A DNA stretch of 45,898 bases from an uncultured Bacteroidia bacterium (lineage in GTDB: Bacteria > Bacteroidota > Bacteroidia > Bacteroidales > Prolixibacteraceae). The notes beneath the pieces were generated by a model. It worked only from the letters and a program-made list of their open reading frames with translations, searched no databases and was not told the origin of the DNA. This document shows, piece after piece, positions 6,897-15,642 of this stretch. Position 1 is the first letter of the stretch. Every line of letters starts with the position of its first letter. The stretch covers positions 1-45,898 of the forward strand of contig CAIXCY010000152.1 in NCBI GenBank assembly GCA_903918045.1, given 5' to 3'. A program made the translations under genes and the position numbers.

Positions 6897-9380
6897 ATGG
6901 ATATTTATCCTGTTAATTTTGAGAGTAAGATTGGATTTGATAAGATACGCGAAATTCTTCAGGGGCGTTGTCTGAGTACCCTTGGGAAGGAGCAGGTTGA
7001 TGAATGCCAGTTTTCATACCGGAGAGGCGAGGTTGAACGTCAGTTGGATGAGACGATTGAATTTGTGAAGATTATCACCGAGGGGATGAATTTTCCAAAC
7101 GGTTATTTTATAGATATGAGGCCCGCTTTACAGCGGTCAAAAATCGCAGGGACTTTTTTGGATGTATTCGAAATATTTGACCTGCGTCGTTCACTCGAAA
7201 CGGTGCGGGCTATTGTCGCATTCTTTCGGAACACAGAAGAGGGTACTTTTTTACGGTTAAAAGATGTGGTGAAAAATGTACAGGTTTTCCCGTTTATCTA
7301 TGAGCGTATCGATCAGATCTTAAATAAGCATGGTCAGATTAAGGATAATGCCTCTCCTGAACTGGCTCAAATCCGAAGAGATATCTTTTCGTTGCAGTCA
7401 AGTGTCTCCAAGATTATGAGCACCATTCTGCGGAAAATGCAGGCTGAGGGAGTTGTAGAAAAAGATATCTCCGTTTCGATGCGTGACGGCCGGGCAGTTA
7501 TTCCTGTTGGCGCCGCCAATAAACGAAAGATCAAAGGAATCATCCATGATGAATCGGCTACAGGAAAAACAGCTTTTGTGGAACCCGAAGAGATTGTCGA
7601 GACAAATAACCGCATCAGGGAGCTGGAATCTGCTGAACGGAGGGAGATCGTAAAGATTCTCACACGATTCACCGACGATATCCGACCCTATGCCGATGAC
7701 ATTGCCTATTCTTATCAGGTTATGGCAATGCTCGATTTCATCAGGGCCAAGGCTATCTGGGCTGTCGAGAGCAAGTCTGTAAAACCGGTAATTGCACGTG
7801 AACTGGAACTTGACTGGATTGCAGCGCGTCACCCGCTTTTGGAGATTAACCTAACCCGCGAACAACGTAAAATTGTCCCGCTCGATATCCACCTGGATAA
7901 AACCGAACGCATATTACTGATATCCGGCCCGAATGCAGGAGGAAAATCTGTCTGCCTCAAAACAGTCGGACTGTTACAATATATGCTCCAATGCGGGATT
8001 CCTATTCCCGTTCAGGTGGATAGCCGTACGGGATTATTCAGGGCTATTTACATGGATATTGGAGATGACCAGTCCCTGGATAATGATTTAAGCACCTATA
8101 GTTCACATCTTTACAACATGAAGTTTTTTGTAAAGAATTGCTCTCCCGATTCACTGGTGCTAATTGATGAGTTCGGTACGGGAACTGAGCCGATGCTTGG
8201 AGGGGCTATCGCTGAATCGATACTGAATAAAATTAATCAGCTTGGTTCATTTGGTGTGATCACCACCCATTATACGAATCTGAAACATTTTGCCTCCTCG
8301 GCTCCCGGAATTGCCAATGGCGCGATGATGTACGATTCGCATAGGATGGAACCGCTCTTTCAGCTTCAAAGCGGTGAACCAGGGAGCTCCTTTGCATTTG
8401 AAATTGCACGAAAGATTGGTCTTCCGGAAGAGATTCTGCAGGATGCGACCAATAAAATCGGGGTCGATCACATTGATTTTGATAAGCATCTGCGAGATAT
8501 TGTGCGCGATAAACGGTACTGGGAGAGTAAGCGGCAGAAGATCAGGCAGGAGGAGAAAAGATTGGATGAATTGTCTGCCACCTATGAAACGGGTCTTGCC
8601 GAGACGAAAAAATTACGCAAAGAGATTCTCGATAAGGCGAAGCGAGACGCCGAAGAGATTGTCTCAGGTGCTAATAAAATTATCGAGCGGACCATCCGCG
8701 ACATCAAAGAGGCCGATGCAGAGAAGGAAAGAACCCAGGAGGCACGTCAGAGATTGGAAGAGTTTAAGGCTGAGATTTCCAAGAAAGAGGAGGATGATGA
8801 CCGGATTCTGCGTAAGATGGAGAAGCTAAAACGGCAGAAGGTTTTACGCAGTGAGCAGCCCCCAAAAGTTGAAGAGAAGAAAAAGGAGGTTGTCATTCCC
8901 AAAAAGGCTCCAGCCGAAATTGCAATCGGCGGATGGGTTCGATTACTGGGACAGGATACGATTGGTGAAGTCCTTGAGATTAAATTAAATAAAATTACTG
9001 TTGCATTTGGACACCTTCGTTCGGTAGTTGACCGAAATAAACTGGAGTCTGTTTCACACACCGAGGCTAAACGGACGAAGGTCGTAAACAACACCATTGG
9101 GCGTATCAATCAGGAGATTGGCGAGCGAAAACTCGTCTTTAAACCCAATATCGATGTTCGCGGAATGCGTGCAGAGGAGGCGCTTCAGAAGATCAGAGAG
9201 TTTGTGGATGAGGCAATTATGGTTGACGTTAGTGAGCTGCGCATTCTCCACGGGAAAGGAAATGGGATCTTGCGCGAACTGATCCAAAACTATCTGAGGA
9301 CAGAGCCGGCCGTAAAAAATTGCAGGGATGAGCATGTTCAGTTTGGCGGTTCAGGGATTACAATTGTGGAACTTGGGTGA
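6897..9380 (+). CDS. mutS2: MutS2-family ATPase/endonuclease
   Basis: Cytoplasmic MutS-related ATPase of 827 residues. In characterised members it acts against recombination intermediates or splits collided ribosomes. The N-terminal core is followed by a Walker A motif, GPNAGGKS (344-351), and a Walker B motif, LVLIDEFGTGTEP. A long charged coiled coil (about 540-660) and a C-terminal Smr domain follow (DVRGMRAEEAL, then LHGKGNGILR near residue 785). The start MDIYPVNFESK at 6897 fits the family N-terminus and lies just after a -7 box. A longer reading frame from 6804 adds 31 residues unlike MutS2 and would include the promoter. Single gene, divergent from the 17-residue-repeat proteins. Confidence 0.95.
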   Translation: MDIYPVNFESKIGFDKIREILQGRCLSTLGKEQVDECQFSYRRGEVERQLDETIEFVKIITEGMNFPNGYFIDMRPALQRSKIAGTFLDVFEIFDLRRSLETVRAIVAFFRNTEEGTFLRLKDVVKNVQVFPFIYERIDQILNKHGQIKDNASPELAQIRRDIFSLQSSVSKIMSTILRKMQAEGVVEKDISVSMRDGRAVIPVGAANKRKIKGIIHDESATGKTAFVEPEEIVETNNRIRELESAERREIVKILTRFTDDIRPYADDIAYSYQVMAMLDFIRAKAIWAVESKSVKPVIARELELDWIAARHPLLEINLTREQRKIVPLDIHLDKTERILLISGPNAGGKSVCLKTVGLLQYMLQCGIPIPVQVDSRTGLFRAIYMDIGDDQSLDNDLSTYSSHLYNMKFFVKNCSPDSLVLIDEFGTGTEPMLGGAIAESILNKINQLGSFGVITTHYTNLKHFASSAPGIANGAMMYDSHRMEPLFQLQSGEPGSSFAFEIARKIGLPEEILQDATNKIGVDHIDFDKHLRDIVRDKRYWESKRQKIRQEEKRLDELSATYETGLAETKKLRKEILDKAKRDAEEIVSGANKIIERTIRDIKEADAEKERTQEARQRLEEFKAEISKKEEDDDRILRKMEKLKRQKVLRSEQPPKVEEKKKEVVIPKKAPAEIAIGGWVRLLGQDTIGEVLEIKLNKITVAFGHLRSVVDRNKLESVSHTEAKRTKVVNNTIGRINQEIGERKLVFKPNIDVRGMRAEEALQKIREFVDEAIMVDVSELRILHGKGNGILRELIQNYLRTEPAVKNCRDEHVQFGGSGITIVELG

Positions 9381-9646
9381 GAAGTTTCGAGGAAGCGAAG
9401 GAGAGAAGAGGCGAGGGGCACGACTCACGACTGCAAAGGGAGCAGTTGCAAACCCGGTCAGATGCCAGTTCTCATGCGTTAATCATATCCGGCATCCGTC
9501 GTTGTGGAAAGAGTAACCTGCTATTTCCAATGCTATGTAAACATTACAAGGAGATTTTTTACTATTCAGGCAAAGGAGAATATGATTTTCTGATAATGGA
9601 CAAGGTATTAAAGTTATCCCTTTTTATCACTTTAGCCTTCAGGTGA
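9377..9646 (+). pseudogene. Remnant of an AAA ATPase gene (ATP-binding protein of the AAA_14/DUF4143 type)
   Basis: The reading frame from about 9431 contains ALIISGIRRCGKSNLL (9476-9523), with an intact P-loop GIRRCGKS. It is followed by a stretch resembling the region after the P-loop in AAA_14/DUF4143 ATPases (KHYKEIFYYS, DFLIMDKVLK). The frame ends at 9646 after about 70 recognisable residues, whereas family members have about 380-450. The Walker B region and the C-terminal domain are missing, and the N-terminal codons run through purine-rich repeat DNA. I read it as a decayed fragment rather than a working small gene. Confidence 0.6.
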
Positions 9647-9783
9647 AATTTTACAATACGACTAAATAGGTTATCTGGTCTGCTACAATAAAATAACCCT
9701 TTTTGGATTTTAAAATAAAATTAATTTCTTCGCAGCTCAACATTTGCATAATTAAATATGTTTAATGGAAAAAGATTTGAAGA
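9381..9783. other. Spacer between mutS2 and the sensor kinase
   Basis: This 403-bp stretch begins with a purine-rich repeat-like tract (about 9381-9430), then holds the AAA ATPase remnant to 9646, then about 137 bp of AT-rich sequence where the kinase promoter must lie. TATGTTTA near 9760 is one base from the -7 consensus, but I see no convincing -33 element. Confidence 0.5.
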
Positions 9784-11718
9784 ATGAAGATTTATGTCGT
9801 TTTTATCTTTCTGTTTATCCTTATTTTTAAGGATTCGATGGCTGCCGATGGGACAAGAGAACATCTTCAGCAAATACAGTTCTCTAAACCGGACACCAAT
9901 AAAGTCATTTTATTAAGTAATCTATGCTGGGAATACCGGACTGTTTCCTCAGATTCTGCCTTTTTGTTTGGCACAGAGGCATTGCAGTTATCCAGGAATA
10001 TTGGTTACCCCAAAGGTATTGCTCAGGCCTATAATGACCTGGGAATATTGTATATCGATAAATCTGATTATAAGAAGGCAGCCGGCTATTTAAAAGAAGC
10101 GATGAAGATTCGTGAAAAGATGAACGATCTGCAAGGTATGGCCTCGCTGTTTAATAAACTCGGAATAATAGATCAGAAGCAAGGGCGGCTCAAGGAGGCA
10201 CTTGAAAATCAAATCTCCGCATTGACAATCTACCGGAACCTTGGCCAGGACAAATGGATTGGTTATAGTCTTAATAATATTGCTATTATACATCAAAATC
10301 TGGGCAATCTCGACAAGGCTCTTGAGTACCATAAAATGGGGCTAGAGTACCGACTCAAAATGAAGGATGCTGTTGGTGAAGCAAATTCATACAGTAATAT
10401 GGCAAATCTGTATGCAAAAATGCGTGATACAACGCAGTCGCTTGTATATTATGAGAAGGCAATTTCCCTTGCCAGATTACTGAAAAATGAAGAACTTATT
10501 AGCGGTAATCTGGGAAATATGGCCAATATCTATATGGGTAAAAGGGAGTTTCAAAGAGCAATCAGCCTATTTTACGAATCCCTTGAAATACGGGAGCGGT
10601 TGGGAGATCTGAAAGGGATATCCTCCACCCTTTCCAGAATGGGAACTGTTTATACAGAGACCGGAAGATACCGGCAGGCACAGAGCGCTTTAACCCGTGC
10701 GTTAGCGATTGCAGGGAAAATTTCTGTTATCGATGAGAAGTTGAGCGCTCTGCTCGCTCTGGCTAAGCTAAAAGCGTTAACGAATCAGCCTGACAGTGCA
10801 TTCGTTCTAATGAAAATTTATAGTGCCACTAAAGATTCGGCCTATGATGAACGGTTACATCAACAAATTCTCGATGTTCAGACCAAATATGAAAACCAAA
10901 AACTGGAGCAGGACCTTCAATTGATCAAAAAGGAGAAGGAATTTGATGAAGTCACACTGAAACAGCAAAAAACTCAACTTTGGTTACTGGTCTTTGTACT
11001 CATTTCTGTGTCTGGTGCCGGGATATTTCTTTTTTATCGCCATCAGCAGCGTCAGAAAGCTGTTGTTGATGCTGAGAAAATCCTCCAGCAGGAGGCACGG
11101 ATGAGTGCGGTACTTCAGGTACAGGAGGATGAGAGGCGTCGTATCGCCAAAGAATTACACGATGGTTTAGGCCAGACGCTGAGTGCAATAAAGCTGAATT
11201 TTCAAAGTTTGTCTTATGAGGCAATCCCCCCCGATTATAAGCCCGATTTTAACAAAATTGAAAAGATGCTGGATAATGCAAATGTTGAAGTACGGTCGAT
11301 TTCACATCAGATGATGCCCAAAGAGCTGGAACAATTCGGACTGGTGGCCGCGGTGGATGAGATGTTACGAATTAACCTCGAAAATACCCGGCTCAAATAT
11401 AGCTTTGAACATAATGGATTTACGGAGCGAATCGGGAACCAGACTGAACTTGCCCTTTTCCGCGTTCTGCAGGAGCTTGTTAACAATGTTATCAAGCATT
11501 CGAAAGCCGACATGTTGAATGTACAGATTATCAGGCATGCAAACCATGTGGTACTCAATGTCTCAGATAATGGAATAGGATTTGATGTGGACAGGTATGA
11601 AAAGAAAGGGATTGGACTCCTGAATATTGCCAGCCGGATTGACGGAATAAAAGGTCATCTTCATTATGAATCTGCCCCAGGGGAAGGTACCACAGTAATA
11701 ATAAGAGCATCGGCATGA
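9784..11718 (+). CDS. TPR-containing sensor histidine kinase (HisKA_3 type)
   Basis: Membrane sensor kinase of 644 residues. A signal peptide (first 20 residues) leads to a periplasmic region with about six to seven TPR units (about 50-330; signatures such as AYNDLGILYIDKSDYKKAAG and SNMANLYAKMRD). A coiled coil, a transmembrane helix (about 399-418, LWLLVFVLISVSGAGIFLFY) and a second short coil follow. The HisKA_3 dimerisation domain has phosphoacceptor His459 in RRIAKELHDGLGQ. The HATPase domain shows the N-box (ELVNNVIKHSKA, near 564) and the DNGIGFD motif near 595. The stop overlaps the ATG of the response regulator by 4 bp, so the two are translationally coupled. The signal sensed is unknown. 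Confidence 0.94.
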   Translation: MKIYVVFIFLFILIFKDSMAADGTREHLQQIQFSKPDTNKVILLSNLCWEYRTVSSDSAFLFGTEALQLSRNIGYPKGIAQAYNDLGILYIDKSDYKKAAGYLKEAMKIREKMNDLQGMASLFNKLGIIDQKQGRLKEALENQISALTIYRNLGQDKWIGYSLNNIAIIHQNLGNLDKALEYHKMGLEYRLKMKDAVGEANSYSNMANLYAKMRDTTQSLVYYEKAISLARLLKNEELISGNLGNMANIYMGKREFQRAISLFYESLEIRERLGDLKGISSTLSRMGTVYTETGRYRQAQSALTRALAIAGKISVIDEKLSALLALAKLKALTNQPDSAFVLMKIYSATKDSAYDERLHQQILDVQTKYENQKLEQDLQLIKKEKEFDEVTLKQQKTQLWLLVFVLISVSGAGIFLFYRHQQRQKAVVDAEKILQQEARMSAVLQVQEDERRRIAKELHDGLGQTLSAIKLNFQSLSYEAIPPDYKPDFNKIEKMLDNANVEVRSISHQMMPKELEQFGLVAAVDEMLRINLENTRLKYSFEHNGFTERIGNQTELALFRVLQELVNNVIKHSKADMLNVQIIRHANHVVLNVSDNGIGFDVDRYEKKGIGLLNIASRIDGIKGHLHYESAPGEGTTVIIRASA

Positions 11719-12359
11719 GAAGAGCGATAAATGTTTTGCTGGTCGATGATCACCAACTGATTCTTGACGGATTAAAATCATTGTTAAAACATACAGATAA
11801 TCTTGTTGTTGCTGGTGAAGCAAATAATGGTCGTGATGCAATCCGGTTACTCGATATTTTGAACATCGATGTCGTTCTGATGGATATCGATATGCCGGTC
11901 ATGAACGGTATTGATGCCCTTAAGGAGATCAAAAGAATTAAACCCCTGATGAAGGTGATCATCCTGTCGATACATAACGAGTCGGGAATGATCAAAAATC
12001 TGTTAGGTATTGGCGCTGATGGATACCTGCTTAAAAGCACTTCGCAGGATGAGCTGATCCGTGCAATCCTCAAAGTAGCAGAAGGGGATAAATATTTCTC
12101 AACCGAAATCACACTCTCTCTCTTAAATCCTTCTCAAAGTAATTTTCAGACCTCAAAACAACTATCCGAGACTCTCACAATTCGTGAAGAGGAGATTCTC
12201 AAACTTATTGCTGAAGGTTTTTCAAATAAGGAAATTGGAGCCAGACTGTTTATCAGTCACCGCACTGTCGATACGCATCGGACCAACCTGATGAATAAAT
12301 TAAATGTAAGTAATATCGCCGGTCTTATCAGCTACGCAATTAAAAGCGGGCTGATCTGA
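11715..12359 (+). CDS. NarL/LuxR-type response regulator
   Basis: Cytoplasmic DNA-binding regulator of 214 residues, partner of the upstream kinase. The receiver domain (1-120) has the acidic pair Asp11-Asp12, phosphoacceptor Asp57 in VLMDIDMP, and a conserved Lys in LLKSTS. A C-terminal LuxR-type helix-turn-helix (about 150-212) contains LTIREEEILKLIAEGFSNKE and ARLFISHRTVDTHR. It overlaps the kinase gene by ATGA. Targets are unknown. The 333-bp dyad-rich spacer just downstream and the exported-protein genes beyond it are the obvious candidates, but that is inference from position. Confidence 0.95.
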   Translation: MRRAINVLLVDDHQLILDGLKSLLKHTDNLVVAGEANNGRDAIRLLDILNIDVVLMDIDMPVMNGIDALKEIKRIKPLMKVIILSIHNESGMIKNLLGIGADGYLLKSTSQDELIRAILKVAEGDKYFSTEITLSLLNPSQSNFQTSKQLSETLTIREEEILKLIAEGFSNKEIGARLFISHRTVDTHRTNLMNKLNVSNIAGLISYAIKSGLI

Positions 12360-12740
12360 ATTATTTTACATATCTGTTTAATAAATAGATAATCAGACTA
12401 CAAGATGACAATATTCAAAATTGGCATTGAGCTGTTGCTTTTTTCATAACCCATCCGCTTGTTTTAAAATACGGTAAACGTCGTAGGTAAATTACGACGA
12501 TTACTCTATTTACCCGCTACTGCTCCACGATTAGCTTTGCCCTTGTAATTGCTTATTCTTTAAGACATATTTTCACTCTGAAACCCCGATGAAATTTTCA
12601 CAGAGTTTCCATGCAGGTCTCAAACACGGAAGTGTCTTGAGGTAATAAGCAATTACACTGCAAGGAACTCTGTGATTTTAGTTTAAAAAGTATTGAAAGT
12701 GGAAATGCAAAGTGGAATCTTGAACTTAATCAATAAAACT
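12360..12740. other. Spacer with nested inverted repeats downstream of the response regulator
   Basis: No convincing gene is seen in this stretch. It holds three dyads: CGTCGTA/TACGACG (12479-12485 and 12493-12499, 7-bp spacer); TGTAATTGCTTATT (12544-12557) with its exact complement at 12644-12657; and TCACAGAGTT (12598-12607) with its exact complement at 12666-12675. The second and third interlock, so they cannot both form at once in one RNA strand. The homology around the 14-bp arms continues imperfectly (TTTAAGACA at the left, TGTCTTGAGG at the right). This could be a structured leader RNA for the next gene, a small RNA, or a decayed inverted-repeat element. Confidence 0.55.
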
Positions 12741-13106
12741 ATGAAACTATTGTTAATCATAGTTATGGTTGTGTCAGCAAACATCACGCTACACGCAAAG
12801 GAGCATATTCTTCTCGAATCAAAAACAGAAATTATTTCGCAAGCGATAAATGAGCTTGAACGTGCTATGAAATCACCCGAAGGTGAACTTTACCTGATGG
12901 GTCAAAAATTCAGGATAAAGGGTGAATATAATTTTCATTTAACCATCCGGGATAAGGATAACGTGTCTTCAGTATTTGTGGTTGATCAAAAGAATGGAGA
13001 TATCCCTTCGCAAAACAGACTGAAGGACGCGGTTTTTGCCTTCCGTTTAAGCTTCAAAATGCCTAAAAATAAGGATTATAAATTCAATTATAGTTTTAAA
13101 TTTTAA
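12741..13106 (+). CDS. Small exported hypothetical protein
   Basis: Family not recognised. From the ATG at 12741 it has 121 residues: a signal peptide (MKLLLIIVMVVSANITLHA) and a mature region rich in charged residues and beta-prone segments (FRIKGEYNFHLTIRDKDNVS ... FVVDQK). An upstream in-frame ATG at 12693 would add 16 residues before the signal peptide and looks less likely. It lies 11 bp before the beta-propeller gene, so the two are probably cotranscribed. Nothing in the sequence indicates an enzyme; a periplasmic accessory or binding protein is a guess. Confidence 0.75.
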   Translation: MKLLLIIVMVVSANITLHAKEHILLESKTEIISQAINELERAMKSPEGELYLMGQKFRIKGEYNFHLTIRDKDNVSSVFVVDQKNGDIPSQNRLKDAVFAFRLSFKMPKNKDYKFNYSFKF

Positions 13107-13117
13107 AAATTCCGATT

Positions 13118-14755
13118 ATGAGAAAACTAATGACTTTTGCAGCTTTGCTTTTTACGTTCCTGGGAGCATTCGCCCAGGGGGATATGCCGGTAGTTTGGGA
13201 GACTAAACTTTCGCACCATATTCAATATACCGGAACTTCGCTTGAAGGAGAGCACAGCTATGCGGCATCCGACAAGGAAATAACCGTATTTGATAATAAC
13301 ACAGGAAAAACGATCTGGACGAAATATTTTAGTGATATCGCGCCTAAAATCCGAAAGATCGATGAATTGATCCCCTTTTGGGAGTCAAGTACGATTTTTC
13401 TTTTCGACCGGAAAATAGGAAAAGACCAGATCGCCTGTTTTGATCTTGAAACGGGCAAAACGCTCTGGACTTCAGATAAATACCAGGATCTCGATGAGGG
13501 GGCAATCACCTATATCAAAGAGGATGATTGCTTTGCGATTTCCCTGAAAAAGGAGCTTGTCTATATCAGGGCAAGAACCGGTGAAGAGTTGTGGAGTACA
13601 CAGAAATTCAAGGGTGTAGTTGGTAAGTATAGTTATAATGCTGCTGACCACACTCTTGTAATGGTAAACTTTGTCCCCAGCTGGCTGGGTTCACTTTTTT
13701 CCGGATTTAAGAACCAGATTGTCCGGATTAACCTTAAGAACGGCGAAATTTTATGGGAAAGTAATTATATCGGACGTGCCGAGAGAAAGGTCATTTCCAA
13801 AAAATTCTTGTTTGATCTCAATGTCTCAGACAATAAGGTCTTCCTGAGGCTTAACGGAATGCAGGTTTATGACTATAATACAGGAGCATCTCTCTGGTCA
13901 GCAGCATTCGACTATACTCCGGACAATTTGGTTAGAAAACCTTTAGGTTGCCGGGTGTTTGGCGTTTATGGCGCAGTTGCTGAACCCGTAATTGATGGCA
14001 GCGATATCTATATCCTTGATATGGTTAACAAAAGAAATCAATACGTTAAAAAATACGATATCAATACCGGTAAATTACTCTGGACTTCACGTGAGATCAA
14101 AGATGCCCGAGTCATTCCGGGAATGAACATCATTGACGGGAAAGTGCTGCTTCAGATTGGAGGGGTTGTCGAAAAACAATTCCTCAGGGTTAAGCATGTT
14201 GGAGACCAGACTATCACTGAAAGTGTAATCGAATTTGAAAATGTAAATCCTTGCGGTATTCAGGCCTTTAACACTAGTGATGGTGCATTAGTCTGGGAAT
14301 CTGAAAGGTTTAAGAAAGGGATTACCAATGCAATTAACTTTAAAGGGGATTATATTGTGTGTAGCGGAAAGGAACTCTACTCGCTCGATATCGCTACCGG
14401 TAAAGAGAAGTATGAAGTTCCGGTTTCAAAAGGTGGAGTTGGTTATGCCCAGAAAATACTTCCGTATAAAGACAATATAATCGTTGTGATTGGCGAAAAG
14501 GGGGTCTCAACCTTTGGAGCCCAGAATGGCGAACTCATCAATTCAGGGAAATACAGAACCTCCTCCTTTGAAGATCATGTAGACAATATCCTGGTGATGA
14601 AAACCGATAAGGCGGATATTGGAACATTTGATCTGAATACCTGTAAATACAAGGATTTTAATGCCAGAACGGGGGCAATTACAACCTTGTCCAGAGACGG
14701 TAACTTCGTATATGTTTACGAGAAGAAGATCGTAACCAAGCTGGGGACCCATTAA
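13118..14755 (+). CDS. Exported PQQ-like beta-propeller protein
   Basis: Protein of 545 residues with a signal peptide (MRKLMTFAALLFTFLGAFAQ). It contains at least seven PQQ-enzyme-like repeat blades recognisable by G-[KE]-x-[LI]-W (TGKTIWTKYF, TGKTLWTSDK, TGEELWSTQK, NGEILWESNY, TGASLWSAAF, TGKLLWTSRE, DGALVWESER). Such propellers in Bacteroidota are mostly non-enzymatic binding or scaffold proteins; I see no cofactor-binding site that would make it a quinoprotein dehydrogenase. It follows a small exported protein by 11 bp and ends before a strong terminator, so those two genes form a unit. Confidence 0.88.
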   Translation: MRKLMTFAALLFTFLGAFAQGDMPVVWETKLSHHIQYTGTSLEGEHSYAASDKEITVFDNNTGKTIWTKYFSDIAPKIRKIDELIPFWESSTIFLFDRKIGKDQIACFDLETGKTLWTSDKYQDLDEGAITYIKEDDCFAISLKKELVYIRARTGEELWSTQKFKGVVGKYSYNAADHTLVMVNFVPSWLGSLFSGFKNQIVRINLKNGEILWESNYIGRAERKVISKKFLFDLNVSDNKVFLRLNGMQVYDYNTGASLWSAAFDYTPDNLVRKPLGCRVFGVYGAVAEPVIDGSDIYILDMVNKRNQYVKKYDINTGKLLWTSREIKDARVIPGMNIIDGKVLLQIGGVVEKQFLRVKHVGDQTITESVIEFENVNPCGIQAFNTSDGALVWESERFKKGITNAINFKGDYIVCSGKELYSLDIATGKEKYEVPVSKGGVGYAQKILPYKDNIIVVIGEKGVSTFGAQNGELINSGKYRTSSFEDHVDNILVMKTDKADIGTFDLNTCKYKDFNARTGAITTLSRDGNFVYVYEKKIVTKLGTH

Positions 14756-14815
14756 TACCTTGGTTGTACAGGTTGCTTTTATCAAAATTCCTGACAACAC
14801 TTGCTCTACCAACCA

Positions 14816-14849
14816 AAGAGGTCCTGGCAAATAGTTACCAGGACCTCTT
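14816..14849. terminator. Hairpin terminator after the beta-propeller gene
   Basis: Perfect 12-bp arms (14816-14827 and 14838-14849) enclose a 10-nt loop, 60 bp after the stop codon. The tail is only weakly T-rich (CTAAAACC). Confidence 0.7.
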
Positions 14850-14927
14850 CTAAAACCAGATCATTCCGGAAATTTCCATTTTATGTTCAATGTTTTATTG
14901 CAGAATTTGATATCAAATAACTTAGCT

Positions 14928-15533
14928 ATGAAATCAATATTCTTTATCTCTGTTTTGTTGGCCTTTTGTATATCGTGTCAGCAATCTGCCGTTAAAAATG
15001 AAAAACGCGATGCGGGTCAATTTATAATTCATGAAACTGAAAAATGGAAGAAGGAATTACTTCTGAATGGCGAAATCGGGACTCCTTGCGAAGCGGATTA
15101 TATGAAATGGAACGCTAAAAATCCGGAAAGTTATTATGGCCAGCCTTCGGAAATAAGTTCCAGGATCTTTGATATCAATGGCGATGGGAAGGACGATCTT
15201 ATGTTGTTTTTCCAGGCAGGGGAATCGTGCACGGGTGGTCATGAAGAGGGATCTGATTTTGTTGCCCTTATTTATTCGAATGGCGCAGAATACCTCAGCA
15301 ATAAAAATCTAAGGGCGAAAATTGAAAATAAAATAATGGAAGCGTTTAAGATTCAAACGGATACATTCGCCCGGCGGGCTATTTTTTCAATCACTGATTT
15401 TAAACAACAGATCTTGGGAACATTTCAGCTATGGAGAGATGAAGATCCCGATTGTTGCGCCGGTTACGAAGGGATGTTTACATACAATCCCTTCACCTGG
15501 AAGATTGAACTTAAGAAACATGTCAAACAATAA
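14928..15533 (+). CDS. Lipoprotein of unknown function
   Basis: Family not recognised. From the ATG at 14928 it has 201 residues. The N-terminus MKSIFFISVLLAFCISC ends in a lipobox with the lipidated Cys at residue 17. The mature part holds RIFDINGDGKDDLMLFF, an EF-hand/FG-GAP-like acidic loop that may bind calcium, and several Cys (SCTGG, DPDCCAGYEG) that could form disulfides. An in-frame ATG at 14883 would put 15 extra residues before the signal sequence, which would spoil it, so I prefer 14928. It stands alone, after a terminator. An envelope protein is all that can be said. Confidence 0.75.
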   Translation: MKSIFFISVLLAFCISCQQSAVKNEKRDAGQFIIHETEKWKKELLLNGEIGTPCEADYMKWNAKNPESYYGQPSEISSRIFDINGDGKDDLMLFFQAGESCTGGHEEGSDFVALIYSNGAEYLSNKNLRAKIENKIMEAFKIQTDTFARRAIFSITDFKQQILGTFQLWRDEDPDCCAGYEGMFTYNPFTWKIELKKHVKQ

Positions 15534-15642
15534 TTTATATGCAAATGTATGGAACTCCGCTGGTTCTTTCATCAAATACCTTACAGATAAATAATTTTAA
15601 CGAATTCGAGAATATCCTTCAGATACAACTCAAAAAACATCC

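Noticed and set aside
8374-8829. 151-codon frame inside mutS2 (plus strand, other frame)
   Set aside because: Arg-rich sequence is typical of an out-of-frame reading of the coiled-coil region, with no start signals.
9328-9516. 62-codon frame overlapping the mutS2 end
   Set aside because: No similarity to anything; the meaningful signal in this area is in the frame with the P-loop.
12422-12438. TTGGCATTGAGCTGTTGC looked like a sigma-54 promoter upstream of the 12741 gene
   Set aside because: GG and GC are 12 bp apart instead of 10, and there is no TGTCC-type element upstream.
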